From Lolium rigidum (lineage: Eukaryota > Streptophyta > Magnoliopsida > Poales > Poaceae): DNA of 64,000 bases. The stretch covers positions 1 to 64,000 of the forward strand of contig NW_025899935.1 in the NCBI RefSeq assembly GCF_022539505.1, read 5' to 3'. Each line of letters starts with the position of its first letter. Position 1 is the first letter of the stretch. This document shows, piece by piece, positions 1-10,065 of the stretch. A program made the translations under genes and the position numbers. A model generated the notes under the pieces. The model was not told where the DNA came from. It did no database searches and saw nothing but the letters and a program-made list of their open reading frames with translations.

Positions 1-535
1 TATGATGCGGGCTAAGCCTCGATTGTGTGACCGTCTCACGAATTGGCCAAGAACACGAGGGGACGAGGGATAGACACGGTGAACACGAACAAGAACACGA
101 TAAAACACGCACAAATAACTCGATACAATCTTGTTTGCTCTCAACGGTCCAGAACCACCATTAGATGGCATCTCGAGGAAAAGGTATGAGGTAGAATCCT
201 CGAGAAAGATCGTATAAGATACCAAGTATGCAATTGATGGAATCAGTCGTATATGCCAAAGTAGAATCACACAAGTGAGAGATCAATCTCCATAAAGAGA
301 ACCTTGATACAACTCATGATTTTTATCTAAGAGAAGAGAGGGGTTTTCCCCCTTTCTAATCTACCCAGGATGGTGGTAGAAGCCAAGTTCAATATCAATT
401 CTATCTCTAGTCTAATGAAAAGAAAGAGGTGGGAGCTTATTTATTGGGAGCACGAAGAGGGTTGGTTTAGGTGTAACATAAGATACATAACTGAGACAAC
501 GGATATAGTTACCGACAACATGGATCGTCCTTGTC
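1..535. other. Unassigned sequence at the window edge
   Basis: This stretch lies just beyond the stop of the copia gag ORF. I see no convincing conserved protein in either strand. It could be more of the same copia element or the edge of another LTR inserted in it; only the sequence left of the window would tell. A 94-codon ORF at 370-654 has no recognisable feature and is treated as chance. Confidence 0.3.
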
Positions 536-1945
536 TTAAAGGTAGTGTCGGCCAGCATGGGAGTGGCAGTGCCAGCCAGGTGCGGTGGCCTTTGCGGGCC
601 TTTGGACGTCCAACTCCCTCTTCTTCCTTCGCTTCGACGAAAAATACCCCTTAGCGGACGATTTTGAGACGTTGTCTATCAGAACTTTTCTTGTAGTGTT
701 GTCTAGATCATCTAGATCCTTAACAAGTTTATCATGACCAACACCAACTTTGGATTTTTCATTTTTAAGCAATTTTAATTGAGCCTTAGCATGGTCTCTT
801 TCTTTAGTGAGTTTAACAAATATTTCATTTTGAGACACCTCAAGGATTTCAAGTTGCTCCTCAAGAGAGGCTACGGTATCTTGTTCTTCTTCAAGATCAT
901 TCTTTAAGGATGCTACATCATTGGCATACTCTCGTTCAAGAGCACCCTTTTTATCAATGGTGTTCTCATGCATCCAAATAAGTTTTTGGCTCTCAATAGC
1001 GATAGTCAAGATTTCAAAGAAGTGAGAGCTAGCAATTTTATCTTTGCAAAGAACCTTGAATACACTCTTACCCTTATCGCGTAGAGAGACAACCCAATCC
1101 TCTTCTTCATACTCATCCTCATCCTTATCACCACGAGGAATATTAGGTTCCACGGTAGGAGATACCGTGGAACTCTTGGCCATAAGGCATACATGAGAAC
1201 CGTGAGATAAAGATGAGGAGTTACTTGAGGCTCCTTTCAAGATCTTGTCTTGACCAATAGAATCTTTGGTTTCCTCTACATTGTTAGTCACACAACAACT
1301 AGAGGAAATAGACGTATTTTTATCATGGCCACAAGACAAAACAAGCATATCATCATCAGATTTATTCAAGCAACTTACACATGATATGCAAGGACTATTA
1401 ACACAAGCATGTAGATGATTTATATTTCTATATGTGTTTATGTTCAAAGATGAAGCATTGCAATGAGATAGAGATGAAGAATCATCAATAGTAAGCTCAA
1501 AATCAACATTGCAATTTTCATCACCACTCACCATATCATTACCTTGTGTCTTGCCACACATTGGTGAAGTGGATGAAGATGAGAACTCATCACGGCCGGA
1601 AGTGGAAGCAATACAATCATCCTCAATAATATTGGACACATCATATTTATCTTGAAGCTTTGTCCATAATTCATGAGCGCTCCCAAAAGGCATGATTGAT
1701 GAAGTAACTACATTGCTCACAACAATGGAAAACACATGAGAAGCAAGAGCATCGAGACAAGAGTTTTTCTTCTCCTCATAAGATAAATTTTGGGGTTCCT
1801 TAGGAGAAGAAAAACCCATGTCAAGGAATCGCTCCATGTCCGGGGAAATACCCCGCAAAATATTAAGCACATAAATTTTCCATAGATCATAATTTGTGCC
1901 ATCAAATATAAAAAAGTTATTGTGATCTAATCCCCTAACCGACAT
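536..1945 (-). CDS. Copia-type retrotransposon gag (nucleocapsid-like) ORF
   Basis: Seen: an uninterrupted minus-strand frame. I start it at the methionine of MSVRGLDHNNFFIFDG because the frame upstream of it runs through the primer-binding site into the LTR. The N-terminal 110 residues have the FDGTNYDLWK and ELWTKLQDKY blocks typical of copia gag proteins of the DUF4219/UBN2 type. The middle is serine-rich with several cysteine pairs. Residues about 330-440 are charged and heptad-like (coiled coil). Known: such proteins package element RNA and are the first product of the gag-pol transcript. The reverse transcriptase and integrase would lie left of the window. No zinc knuckle of the strict CX2CX4HX4C form is visible before the stop. 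The family name is unknown to me. Confidence 0.6.
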   Translation of the reverse strand: MSVRGLDHNNFFIFDGTNYDLWKIYVLNILRGISPDMERFLDMGFSSPKEPQNLSYEEKKNSCLDALASHVFSIVVSNVVTSSIMPFGSAHELWTKLQDKYDVSNIIEDDCIASTSGRDEFSSSSTSPMCGKTQGNDMVSGDENCNVDFELTIDDSSSLSHCNASSLNINTYRNINHLHACVNSPCISCVSCLNKSDDDMLVLSCGHDKNTSISSSCCVTNNVEETKDSIGQDKILKGASSNSSSLSHGSHVCLMAKSSTVSPTVEPNIPRGDKDEDEYEEEDWVVSLRDKGKSVFKVLCKDKIASSHFFEILTIAIESQKLIWMHENTIDKKGALEREYANDVASLKNDLEEEQDTVASLEEQLEILEVSQNEIFVKLTKERDHAKAQLKLLKNEKSKVGVGHDKLVKDLDDLDNTTRKVLIDNVSKSSAKGYFSSKRRKKRELDVQRPAKATAPGWHCHSHAGRHYL

Positions 1946-1986
1946 CTTTACTCTCAAGGCGGTGAAGCCTAAGAATGAGAGACCTT

Positions 1987-1998
1987 GCTCTGATACCA
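1987..1998 (-). other. Primer-binding site of the copia element
   Basis: On the minus strand the 12 bases read TGGTATCAGAGC, the complement of the 3' end of plant initiator tRNA-Met. It lies two bases inside the LTR boundary at 2001. This fixes the element orientation as minus and the LTR to its right as the 5' LTR. Confidence 0.85.
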
Positions 1999-2000
1999 AT

Positions 2001-4387
2001 TGAAAGGACACAAATGTCGCCTAGGGGGGGGGGGGTGAATAGGCGATTTAAAACTTTTACGAGATGGGCATAACAAATGCGGAATAAAACTAGCGTTTAC
2101 TTTGTCAAGCCCAAAGCCTATATACTATGGTTCACCTATGTGCACCAACAACTTATTCTAAGCAATGATTAACCTATGTGCACCAACAACTTATGCTAAG
2201 CAAGACAAGCAACTTATGTGATAGCAAGATATATATAACTTCAAGCACGATGGCTATCACAAGGTAAAGTGCATAAGTAAAGAGCTCGGGTATAGAGATA
2301 ACCGAGGCACGCGGGAGACGATGATTTATCCCGGAGTTCACACTCTTGCGAGTGCTAATCTCCGGTGGAGAGGTGCGGTGGCCTAGTGCTCCTGAACGCC
2401 ACAAGAGGCTCACCTTGAGGTGTGGTTGCTCGATGCACACCAACGCCACAAAGGCCTCACCCCAAGATGCGGTACTCACACCACACACCGAATGCCACAA
2501 AGGCGCCTCACCTAAATCTCCGGTGACCCTCGCCACAAAGGCCTAGGTCACGGTTCCACTAAGGGATTTCCTTCGAGGCGGAAACCGGGCCTTACACAAA
2601 GGTTGGGGCACACATCCACAACTTAATTGGAGGCTCCCAACAAATCACCACAAAGGTATAGAATCCGTCTAGGGTTCCAAGAACCCAAGAGTAACAACCT
2701 TCTTGCTTTCACTTCCACGAATCACCGTGGAGAACTCAAACCTATGCACCAAATGCAATGGCAAGAACACCACAAAGATGCTCAAGTACTTCTCTCTCAA
2801 ATTCCAACGAAGCTACAAAAGCTATTGGGGGAATAAGAGAGGAAGAACAAAGGAATTCACAAAAAACACCAAGATCAAGATCTAGAGAGTTCCACTCACA
2901 AAGAGATGGATTTGATTGGTAGAAATGTAGATCTAGATCTCCTCTTCCTTTTCCCTCAAATGGATTCAAGAATCATTGGAGGAGTAGAGGGATGTGGCAA
3001 GCTCTCAAGGTCAACAATGGTGGAGAGAAAAAGGAGGAAGAAGAAGTGGGGAGAAAGAGGAGGAAGAAGGCCTTAAATAGGGGTCTCAGATTTCTGCCCA
3101 TTGGGGCCAAAATCGCGACAGGCCGGCAGTGCCGGCCTTGAGCCACCGGCAGTGCCGGGGTGGCCGGCAGTGCCGGCCTTGTTCCACCGGCAGTGCAGGG
3201 GTGGCCGGCATTGCCGGCCTTGGCCACCGGCAGTGCCGGGGTGCTCCCGGCGGCAGTGCCGGGGTGCTCCCGGCGGCAGTTCCGGCCCCCCAGTTTTTGC
3301 CCAAACACTCGATACGACAACCTTAAGAACTTTTGCATCCGGACTCCGATTTCGATGATCTTGGGCTCGTTGAAATCACAACAACGAGCTCTACAAAAAT
3401 ATGCATAGAAACATCATAGTCCAGCAAAGTAGGATAGAAACAGCAAACCTTGAAGCCAATATGGAAAATGCTACAACTTGAGTTAGGAAACTCGGATTTA
3501 GGTGAAACCAATTTTGTTGTAAAGAAGATGACAAGAGCTACCCCACAAAGAGTGAAACCTTAAGAACAGGTGGGGTAGGTTTTTCTATGTATTCTAGAGT
3601 GAAACCTCTCAATACGAGAAACCGAGAAAAACTCCAATATCGAAAACGCAACAAGTGATTCATGCGGAATCCGTTTTCGATGGACTAGAGCTTGTCATGA
3701 GAATAAGCACAAGCTCTAAAACACCATATGGATAAGATCCAAATAACAACCAAGAAAGATGATGCAAGGATGCAAAGGTTTGAACTCTCTCCGGACGATA
3801 CAATCGAGTTACTCACGCGAGAGCCCTCTTGATAGTACAGCAACTAAACTATAAACCGGTCTCCAACTACACTATGAGACCGGTGAGAAAGAAACCCTAT
3901 CAAGAGCAAACCTTATACTTGCGCATTCCACTTGAGCTCGATGATGACGATCTTGACCGCAACAAGATGGAACGCCTTTCTTGATTGTGCTTGCTTGACG
4001 AAGTCTTGTGGATTGCTCCCCCATAATCCATCATGGGAGAGCTTCTTCTTCGGCGCATCTTCACATATCCATGAACACTATATGGAGAGCATGCTTCAAT
4101 CATATGATCTCTTCGAGTTGGCTCATCTTGAACTTGCACATCATTTCTTCATTCTTCATCATGTTGATGTCTTGAAGTAACTTGAGGGCTCACTTCATCT
4201 TCATCTTCAAGACATACTTGATACTTGATATCCTTCATCAATTTCTTCTTATTGCAACCTTGAAGCCATCATATGGTTCAAGCATTGCCTATGGACAACA
4301 CCTACAAATATAACTCAATGCAAACATTAGTCCATAGGGATTGTCACTAATTACCAAAACCACACATGGGGGCTCCATGCACTTTCA
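2001..4387 (-). repeat. 5' LTR of the copia-like element (2387 bp)
   Basis: The right-hand LTR begins TGAAAGGACA next to the primer site and ends GCACTTTCA, giving TG...CA ends and a 6-bp inverted terminal repeat (TGAAAG/CTTTCA). A run of 12 G sits near the left end (about 2024-2035). The partner LTR is left of the window, so the target duplication (right copy would be gctgg at 4388-4392) cannot be checked. Short ORFs inside it, including the GC-rich ones around 3.1-3.3 kb, are not genes. Confidence 0.8.
3121..3290. repeat. Array of CCGGCAGTGCCGG near-palindromes in the copia LTR
   Basis: Eight copies, six close to the 13-mer CCGGCAGTGCCGG and two degenerate, start at about 3123, 3146, 3164, 3187, 3205, 3227, 3251 and 3271. 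The first six alternate in spacing (about 23 and 18 bases), so the repeat unit is about 41 bp with two palindromes each. Every palindrome has 6-bp arms around a single central base, so the array can form serial hairpins. It also makes strong CpG/CHG density. Confidence 0.85.
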
Positions 4388-5160
4388 GCTGGAGGCCTGG
4401 AGTGCTGTCCGGTCGGCCGGAGCGCCGGACGGCGCTGTCGCTCGCTGTTCCAGGAGGATGGGGCGGCGGCGCAACCCTAGGGCAGCTGGGCAGGTCTCTC
4501 TCCTGTGTGTTGTCCGGCCAGGGTCTAGAGAAATGGAGTGGCAGAATGGGGAAGGAAGCGAGAGTGAAAAGAGGCCTGGAGTGGAGCTAGAAAAGTCTAG
4601 ATGGGCTGCTGGGCTGAAATGGTCGGTCGCTTCGGTCGTTCGCTCGACACAACCGAACAGTATTGAAATATTTCGGTCAGTTTGCTGGCAAGACCGATCG
4701 CATGACCGAAGACCGAAATTTGTTGTATTTCGGTTTCGGTCCCGGTTATTTCGGCTTCGGTCTTCGGTTTCGGTTTTTCGTGTCCGGCCAGACTTATAGG
4801 ATAGGCACAAGGTGTAAGAGATTTACAGGATAGACATATATTGGAACGCAACTAAGCCTGCACATTCATATTGTATTATGGAAAAGGTCACTGAAAAGGA
4901 ATAAAATTGCAGGGAGATGTAACATATTTTAAATAGTTTGTACCTTTCTAGCAGGACAAAATGAGGAGTGAACTGAATAAGTATGGAACTCACTGGAAAA
5001 GAGATAACTCCCAAAATCCCAACTACGAAACTACTTGCCATGATCTCTTTTTTTTTTGTATAGAGAATCATATTGTGAGGACACAATATTAATTACCTAG
5101 GTTCAAATCTCAAAAAGAAGTATAGGCAAACATTGAGCTGAGGAGAAAAAAAACGAATGA
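4388..5160. other. Non-genic stretch with TTCGGT-rich segment
   Basis: Immediately right of the copia LTR is a GC-rich stretch (4388-4620), then 4631-4779 with at least seven TTCGGT hexamers on the plus strand and several ACCGAA on the same strand, then AT-rich DNA. ORFs of up to 152 codons cross this segment, but they follow the repeat and show no known domain. I see no gene here. Confidence 0.4.
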
Positions 5161-5161
5161 A

Positions 5162-6140
5162 TACCTCATCTATCCTTGAAATGTGCTCTAGTTTACAGCC
5201 TTCTTTCTCTCTGCAGTAGCAGATCAGCATTGTTTGTTCCTGCTTCAGTCGAGGCTGTGAAAGATCGAATTATTTGAGATAAATAACATAGCGCATGAAC
5301 AATGTAGCATTGATATATTATTCAAGAGAAAAAAAAGTTCATTGATGTACGGCAATATGGCACAAAAGGTATATACTATTTGTTCATCAGTACTGTATGC
5401 TAATAAAGGATCAAGCTGACTTTAGTGTGCAAAATTTGACAAAAAAAAATGGAACTAAATTAGGTGTTTTTGGTTGGGGTTACCCATTCAGAATTTGTAC
5501 AAGGTACTCCATTTCTGGGAGGATCATTGATGGTCATATGTTGCCGGTTTGGTATTCTGCAGAAGGTTGTTGGACACAAGGCCCATGTCAGCGACGCTTG
5601 GTTGCGGAGGTCACGAAATTCATCATTGATCTGCCTTCGGATACATCAGAGATAGGATGTCTATTGACCCGAGAATTCAACCTGCTAGCGCATTCTTTTC
5701 ACCTCATCCGCAATAGAATTTCTATTGACCTGAAAATTCAGTTTCATCAATACATCATGCATTGAGTGAGAATAGAAATTAAGATACATCATCCTAGCTT
5801 ATAAGCATTGCCTCATTAGGCATGAAAAAAAGGGAAGAGACGCATAGCATGGAAAGATAGCTCATGATCATTGGCATCAAACACAACAATAATCATCACT
5901 GCAGTATCCCATTCCCTCAAAGTAAAATGTAACAGCAAGAGAAAAGCATGTTCATCACTACACTGGTCACAATCATTGGCTGACTCAGCAAAAATCTGCC
6001 ACAAAAATTGATATGAGGAAATAAGAACCTGTGAAGAACTATAATGGAGAGAAGCACATAACTTTCATATCTGAATTTTCACTCTGCCGTGCCGAGGTTG
6101 TCCACGAAATCATCAGCAACATATTCTCATAAGCTGGAAA
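5162..6140 (-). other. Possible exons of an unidentified minus-strand gene
   Basis: Three short minus-strand stretches look exon-like. First, about 6070-6133 opens after an AG and reads from FPAYENMLLMISW. Second, about 5819-5999 opens after a GGCAG acceptor and reads IFAESANDCDQCSDEHAF onward for about 60 codons. Third, 5162-5254 has an AG before it and GAG/GTATTC at its end. They lie in the right order for one gene running right to left. I recognise no family, and splicing is inferred from AG/GT signals only. They may equally be relics of a gene fragment. Confidence 0.25.
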
Positions 6141-6245
6141 CTGATTTTGCGTTAGCCCCATATTATAAAAAGGTAGCGATACTAAAGTACTCAAATCGTT
6201 AACAACGTATCAATATGTTATGGCATGACTGTTATGCTGCAGATT

Positions 6246-6800
6246 ATTATTTTTTAGATAAAAGGGCTCGCCCCAGGTTCCATTTAAGCAACCAGAGAGT
6301 ACAGGCATCCAAGTTTTACACAGCACATCGGCTGGAAATATAAAGCGAAAAAGCGAAAGGTTTCTACAGATAACCACAAAATCCTTGACCCGAAAACTAA
6401 ACATCTCTCCAGGCAATCCTGAGAAGTTCACCCCTGGTTCTTTCTAGCTCCAACAGGTTCCTCTCCATGATGTCCAAAAGAGCAGGGCTGCAGAGAATAC
6501 ACCATCTGCGCAAGTGAGCAATAACCTTGTCCCAGACCATTTTCATGCCGAGCCAGCTTGTTCCCTGAAAACAAAGTTCATTTCGAGGTGACCATAAGGA
6601 CCAAAGCACTGCAGAACCGAACATATTCAAAACCCCATTCTTATTGTTGCTAATCCACCAGCGTGCAACAGATTCAAAATCTTTGCCAATTTGTAAATTA
6701 AAAATTCGAGAGATAACTCCCCAGGTTTGATTAGCAACAAAGCACTCAAAAAACGGATGAGTAACTGATTCAGAAACAGGGCAGAATAAGCACGTCCGGT
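6246..6800 (-). mobile_element. 5'-truncated LINE fragment with 15-bp target duplication
   Basis: The block is flanked on both sides by the identical 15-mer GTTATGCTGCAGATT (6231-6245 and 6801-6815), a target-site duplication. On the minus strand it encodes the C-terminal part of a plant LINE ORF2: a broken zf-RVT-like part followed by SAVLWSLWSPRNELCFQG and ending RIAWRDV (6397-6630). The element 3' end carries GGGGCGAGCC followed by a short A-rich tail next to the left duplication. It is a dead-on-arrival insertion, as usual for target-primed reverse transcription. Its ORF shows that only the last few hundred bases were copied. Confidence 0.85.
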
Positions 6801-6869
6801 GTTATGCTGCAGATTGGCAAACCATCGCTGCCTGCCGTCACATGAAACAAGAAACTATAGGAGCCGAAC

Positions 6870-6884
6870 ACTATATATATAAGC
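6870..6884 (+). promoter_or_regulatory. Possible TATA box upstream of the 7087 ORF
   Basis: CTATATATATAAGC lies about 205 bases before the start codon at 7087. A GC-richer leader with aaaccctaaa just before the ATG follows, as in many cereal 5' untranslated regions. Position and sequence are suggestive only. Confidence 0.35.
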
Positions 6885-7086
6885 AATAAGAAACTATTGG
6901 CACGTGTCTGTCGGCTGTTGCTTTGCCATGCCCATGGGCCATCGCAGGTGGGCTCTGGGCCGTAACGGACCGTGATTGTAGATAGTCACCCGCCCCGGCC
7001 TAGCTGCCTGCCTGTTTACAAAACCTCGCATCGGATCCCACGGTAGAGGCAAGAAACCCTAAATCCCATCTCGCCGCCGTCTCAAG

Positions 7087-7641
7087 ATGGAGCGCATCTC
7101 CTGCCATGCCGACCTCCGAGCCCTGCAGGACCGCTCCGATAGGCGCATGTTTCTAAACCTCGTCTCTCTGGAGTCCGTGAGCATAGCCAGCGACTCGCAT
7201 GCACTCCTCCGCAACCTGGTGGTTGGGCGGAGGAACTGGCGATGCTCCGAGACGGATATGGATTTCCTCTCGCTCGTGGCAAGCGTGGCGGCGGAGCTCC
7301 ACAAGATGAAGCTTGCTCTGTCTCCCCTCCCTGATCAGGAGGCCAAGCCGGGAGAGGCCTACCCGAAAGACCTCCTATTACTCAAGAACTCTGCACTTGC
7401 ACTCTTAAGTCTGTGGGAGGACGCTAATGAAATAGTCAAAAAATGTCTTGGATCGCAGCTTGTTGAGCAGGATGTTTTCTTAGGCCATGCTGAAAACGTG
7501 GGCGCAGTGCTAGAGGATTCCGTTAATCAGGTACTGAGAGGTCAGCGCAACTTTGCCTGGCTTCAGCAACGTGTCCCGCCTTTCCTCAATGGGGTCGACC
7601 TTCTGTTGTCGACTCGGGTTTGTTTCCCTTATTCTGAGTAG
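7087..7641 (+). CDS. Hypothetical plant protein, 184 codons (possible first exon)
   Basis: Seen: an open frame starting MERISCHADLRALQDRSD, with a cereal-like leader and TATA-like box upstream and high GC in the 5' half falling toward the 3' end, as in grass first exons. The product is mostly helical by composition, with leucine-rich stretches (LLLLKNSALALLSLWEDA) and no signal peptide or membrane segment. A GT donor lies near 7619 (ACTCG/GGTTTG). A plausible acceptor follows at about 7880 (AATGGCAG), so the annotated C-terminus CFPYSE may be intron read-through. I do not recognise the family. The local context (STIG1-like relic, no element ends) fits a small genic island. Alternative: a decayed gene copy. 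Fairly sure it is real plant coding sequence, unsure of completeness. Confidence 0.5.
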   Translation: MERISCHADLRALQDRSDRRMFLNLVSLESVSIASDSHALLRNLVVGRRNWRCSETDMDFLSLVASVAAELHKMKLALSPLPDQEAKPGEAYPKDLLLLKNSALALLSLWEDANEIVKKCLGSQLVEQDVFLGHAENVGAVLEDSVNQVLRGQRNFAWLQQRVPPFLNGVDLLLSTRVCFPYSE

Positions 7642-9076
7642 ACTATCAGGTTTATTTCCCTTATTCTGATGAGTAGACTATCAGCTGTTTCTTGCCAGCT
7701 CGTGACTGTTGTGATGAGTATTTTTTAGGAAGCTCTCAAATGTTTCTATGTGTATTTCTTGGAGTGGCAACACCCTTTATGTTTGGATGATGTTGATGGA
7801 TTTTGAATCATGTGTATTATGGTGCTGTTTTCTCATTCTGTGCTAGGGTATAACTTGCAATTACTTTCGGTTAATGGCAGCTCCACCACCATTCTGTGGA
7901 ACGGCAGATATTACGGAAAAATTCATTACGAAAACATGGAGGTATTCTCTCTTTTGGGGAATTAACTCTTAACAAAGATGCACAGTTCCCTCAAAACTTT
8001 TACCACAGCTACGTCACCGAAATTAATTTCGGCTGCCCATGGATGGCTGCGACAGCATCTTGCTACTTTGCCGTGTCGAGTATATAACCGACTCCCTTGT
8101 TTCCGTAAAAAAACTCATCGCTTCCCATCTCTTTCTCTCGGACTCGCCCGACGCTAGGCGACAAGGCCGACGGCGTGGGGTCGTCGGGCGGCAGCGTGGC
8201 GGCCGCCCTCGGGGCGTCGGCCGCTGTCCTTCTCCTTCTCCATGCCCACTTGCGCCGCTAGCGCGAGCCAACAGCATCCCCCACCGGTTGCACCTCCCAA
8301 ATCCCTGCACCAATGACCGGCGATCTGCTGTTGCACGGTGCTACCGTCGTCAACCTAGGGTTAGGTCTCTCCGTCACCAGGCCAAGTCCTATCGCACCGG
8401 CACGGTTCGGCACGGAGGACGACCTCTCCCGGTGCGGGATACCTCCATCGCGAGCAGCCCTACACCAAACTCGGTTACTTCGTTGATTTCATGTCAATGG
8501 AATCGGGGGGAGGGGGGGGGGGGGGTAACGCCTATTATTCTAAAAAAGAAATAAGACGTCTTTAGGAGTGTTTTGGCTAAATAGAACTCACGTCGTATAA
8601 TTTTGGTAATTATAAGAAATGAATAAATACATAATTATGGGATTTGGGGAGTGAGAATTGGAGAGTTCAGAAACCGAAGACGTAATATTGTAGATATCTG
8701 TCCAAACTGACGTAATATTGTAGAGTCAAATTTGATGCAAAAATTAGGCCACAGCAAATTTTCATCGGAAAGTATCGTCCTTTTCCGGCAACACGCATGG
8801 CCATATTAAAGTGAATGATCGGCCATTTTTTATGCCTGTTTTAATGGTTTGTCTTTTGCGCTCGGCCAAGTACGATGAATCCATGGATATGAGAGCGTGC
8901 TTCAAACTCTACGATCTGCTCCTACGCGATATGAGCGTGTGTAGGCGTGTAGCAATGGAAGGCACCGCCTTGTCTTTCATGCAGCCACGTATGAGGTTCA
9001 TTCTTCACTTGTTTTCTTTACTCTAACATCAATATACAGATGTATACGCACTCACCTTATTTAAGTCATTAGGTAG
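7642..9076. other. Region without a supported gene
   Basis: A possible small exon lies at 7881-7939, between an AG and GAG/GTATTC. A GC-rich block at about 8150-8470 has overlapping ORFs on both strands (171 codons on plus) that look like composition effects. A G6-A-G14 tract lies at about 8505-8525. The remaining AT-rich DNA has a short ORF at 8811-9026 with no recognisable feature. Confidence 0.35.
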
Positions 9077-9409
9077 CGTCTTCTAAGTGCTAACGCAGAA
9101 CGTCTAGCGCTTCCGGCGAGGAGGAGCCGTTTCCTGCTCGTTGCTGGTGCTGTCCACCTCCCTCTGCCAACTTACGACTGCTCTGGGAAGTCGGCCGAAG
9201 CATGCGGAGTTCCGGGGAGCGCCGGGCCAACCTGCGTGGACACCGGCGCCAGCGCCGAGCACTGCGGCGGCTGCAACAAGGCCTGCAAGCACGGCCGGAT
9301 GTGCTGTGGCGGCCACTGCGTGGATCTGCTGTCCGACAAGAAGAACTGCGGCAGCTGCTCCAACCAGTGCAATAAGAAGTGCAACAACGGCTTGTGCGAC
9401 TACGAGTAA
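9077..9409 (+). pseudogene. STIG1-like cysteine-rich protein gene, 5'-truncated
   Basis: Seen: a plus-strand frame of about 110 codons ending CDYE-stop, with no in-frame ATG before the upstream stop at 9074-9076. The C-terminal 65 residues carry 13 cysteines in the Stig1 (PF04885-like) pattern, including CGGCNKACKHGRMCCGGHCVD and NCGSCSNQC. Known: STIG1-like proteins are secreted peptides of stigma exudate and other tissues that enter the apoplast through a signal peptide. Here the signal peptide is missing. The stretch SRFLLVAGAV preceding the cysteines may be the remnant of the segment after it. Near PTCVDTG the usual CCxGxC block seems shortened by four or five residues. The retroelement LTR begins directly at the stop codon. 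Domain assignment is firm; activity is unlikely. Confidence 0.7.
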
Positions 9410-10041
9410 TGTCGTGGGTCATAATTATGCGTCAGTGAACGGTGACGAGCGATCGGAGAAGAGAGGGAAGAGCGCCACGGGCTCAGACCGTAGAGAGTGG
9501 CAGCGAAGGAGATATAAAATAAAGTAGATAATTTTTATTAGGCTTGGTCCTCCCAACCTCCCCTCCTACCTCTCAGACTAGTCACAATGCATAGTATCAT
9601 ATAGAAGTATCATGCGTATGATACTACTAGATGTTACTATCTTCACAATGCATGGTATCATATACTAGTATCATAGTCTCCATATATTAATTGTTTTGTA
9701 GAATCTCAATGCAAATATATGTACAAGATTTACTTGACATTAATTTTTCTTGTAGTATGTGCTATGATACAGTATCTACCTATGATACTAGTACCCTCTC
9801 TCTCATCCTTAATTGCACTGCCACATCAGCATTTTGCATGCATAGAATGCATGATACTACCTATGATACTTCCATTGTGGCTAGTCTTATAACAGTGAGA
9901 GGCCAAGCTAATAGAGTTATTACAAATCTGAGAGTACTTAATTAAGTTAACATGTAATTAAGACAACAAGTTGACAGATACATCTAGACCGTTGCTTCAC
10001 CATCATACGGCAAATGTGCTTTGAGCATCTCAGGCCTGACA
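9410..10041 (-). repeat. 3' LTR of the chromovirus, interrupted by a MITE
   Basis: It shares a core with 60156-60341 (agcgatcggagaagagagg..., attaggcttggtcctccc, ggccaagctaatagag). On the minus strand it opens TGTCAGGCC directly after a purine tract (GGGAGGGGGATCT, 10042-10054). The outer end near 9410 is diverged from the other copy, so the first 25 bases are less certain. Without the MITE the LTR is about 320 bp. Confidence 0.7.
9576..9886. mobile_element. Tourist-like MITE (311 bp) in the chromovirus LTR
   Basis: The ends are inverted: GACTAGTCACAATG at the left and CATTGTGGCTAGTC at the right, followed inside by repeated ATGATACTA/TAGTATCAT motifs. The other LTR copy (60306-60313) shows the empty site ctcTTATaac. 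The right flank is TTA (9887-9889) and the left flank TCA (9573-9575), one substitution from TTA. A TTA-type 3-bp duplication points to PIF/Harbinger (Tourist). There is no coding capacity. Confidence 0.8.
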
Positions 10042-10065
10042 AGATCCCCCTCCCAAGTTCATACT

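Noticed and set aside
3121..3290. CRISPR-like regular palindromic repeats
   Set aside because: Spacers are repeats themselves, the unit is 41 bp in a plant LTR, and there are no cas genes.
4341..4810. 152- and 141-codon ORFs
   Set aside because: They cross the LTR end and the TTCGGT-rich repeat; no domain.
5397..5765. 122-codon plus-strand ORF
   Set aside because: AT-rich, no domain; it overlaps minus-strand sequence with better exon-like signals, itself weak.
8023..8554. 171-codon plus ORF and overlapping minus ORFs
   Set aside because: GC-rich low-complexity stretch; the ORF ends in the G tract, with no recognisable motif.
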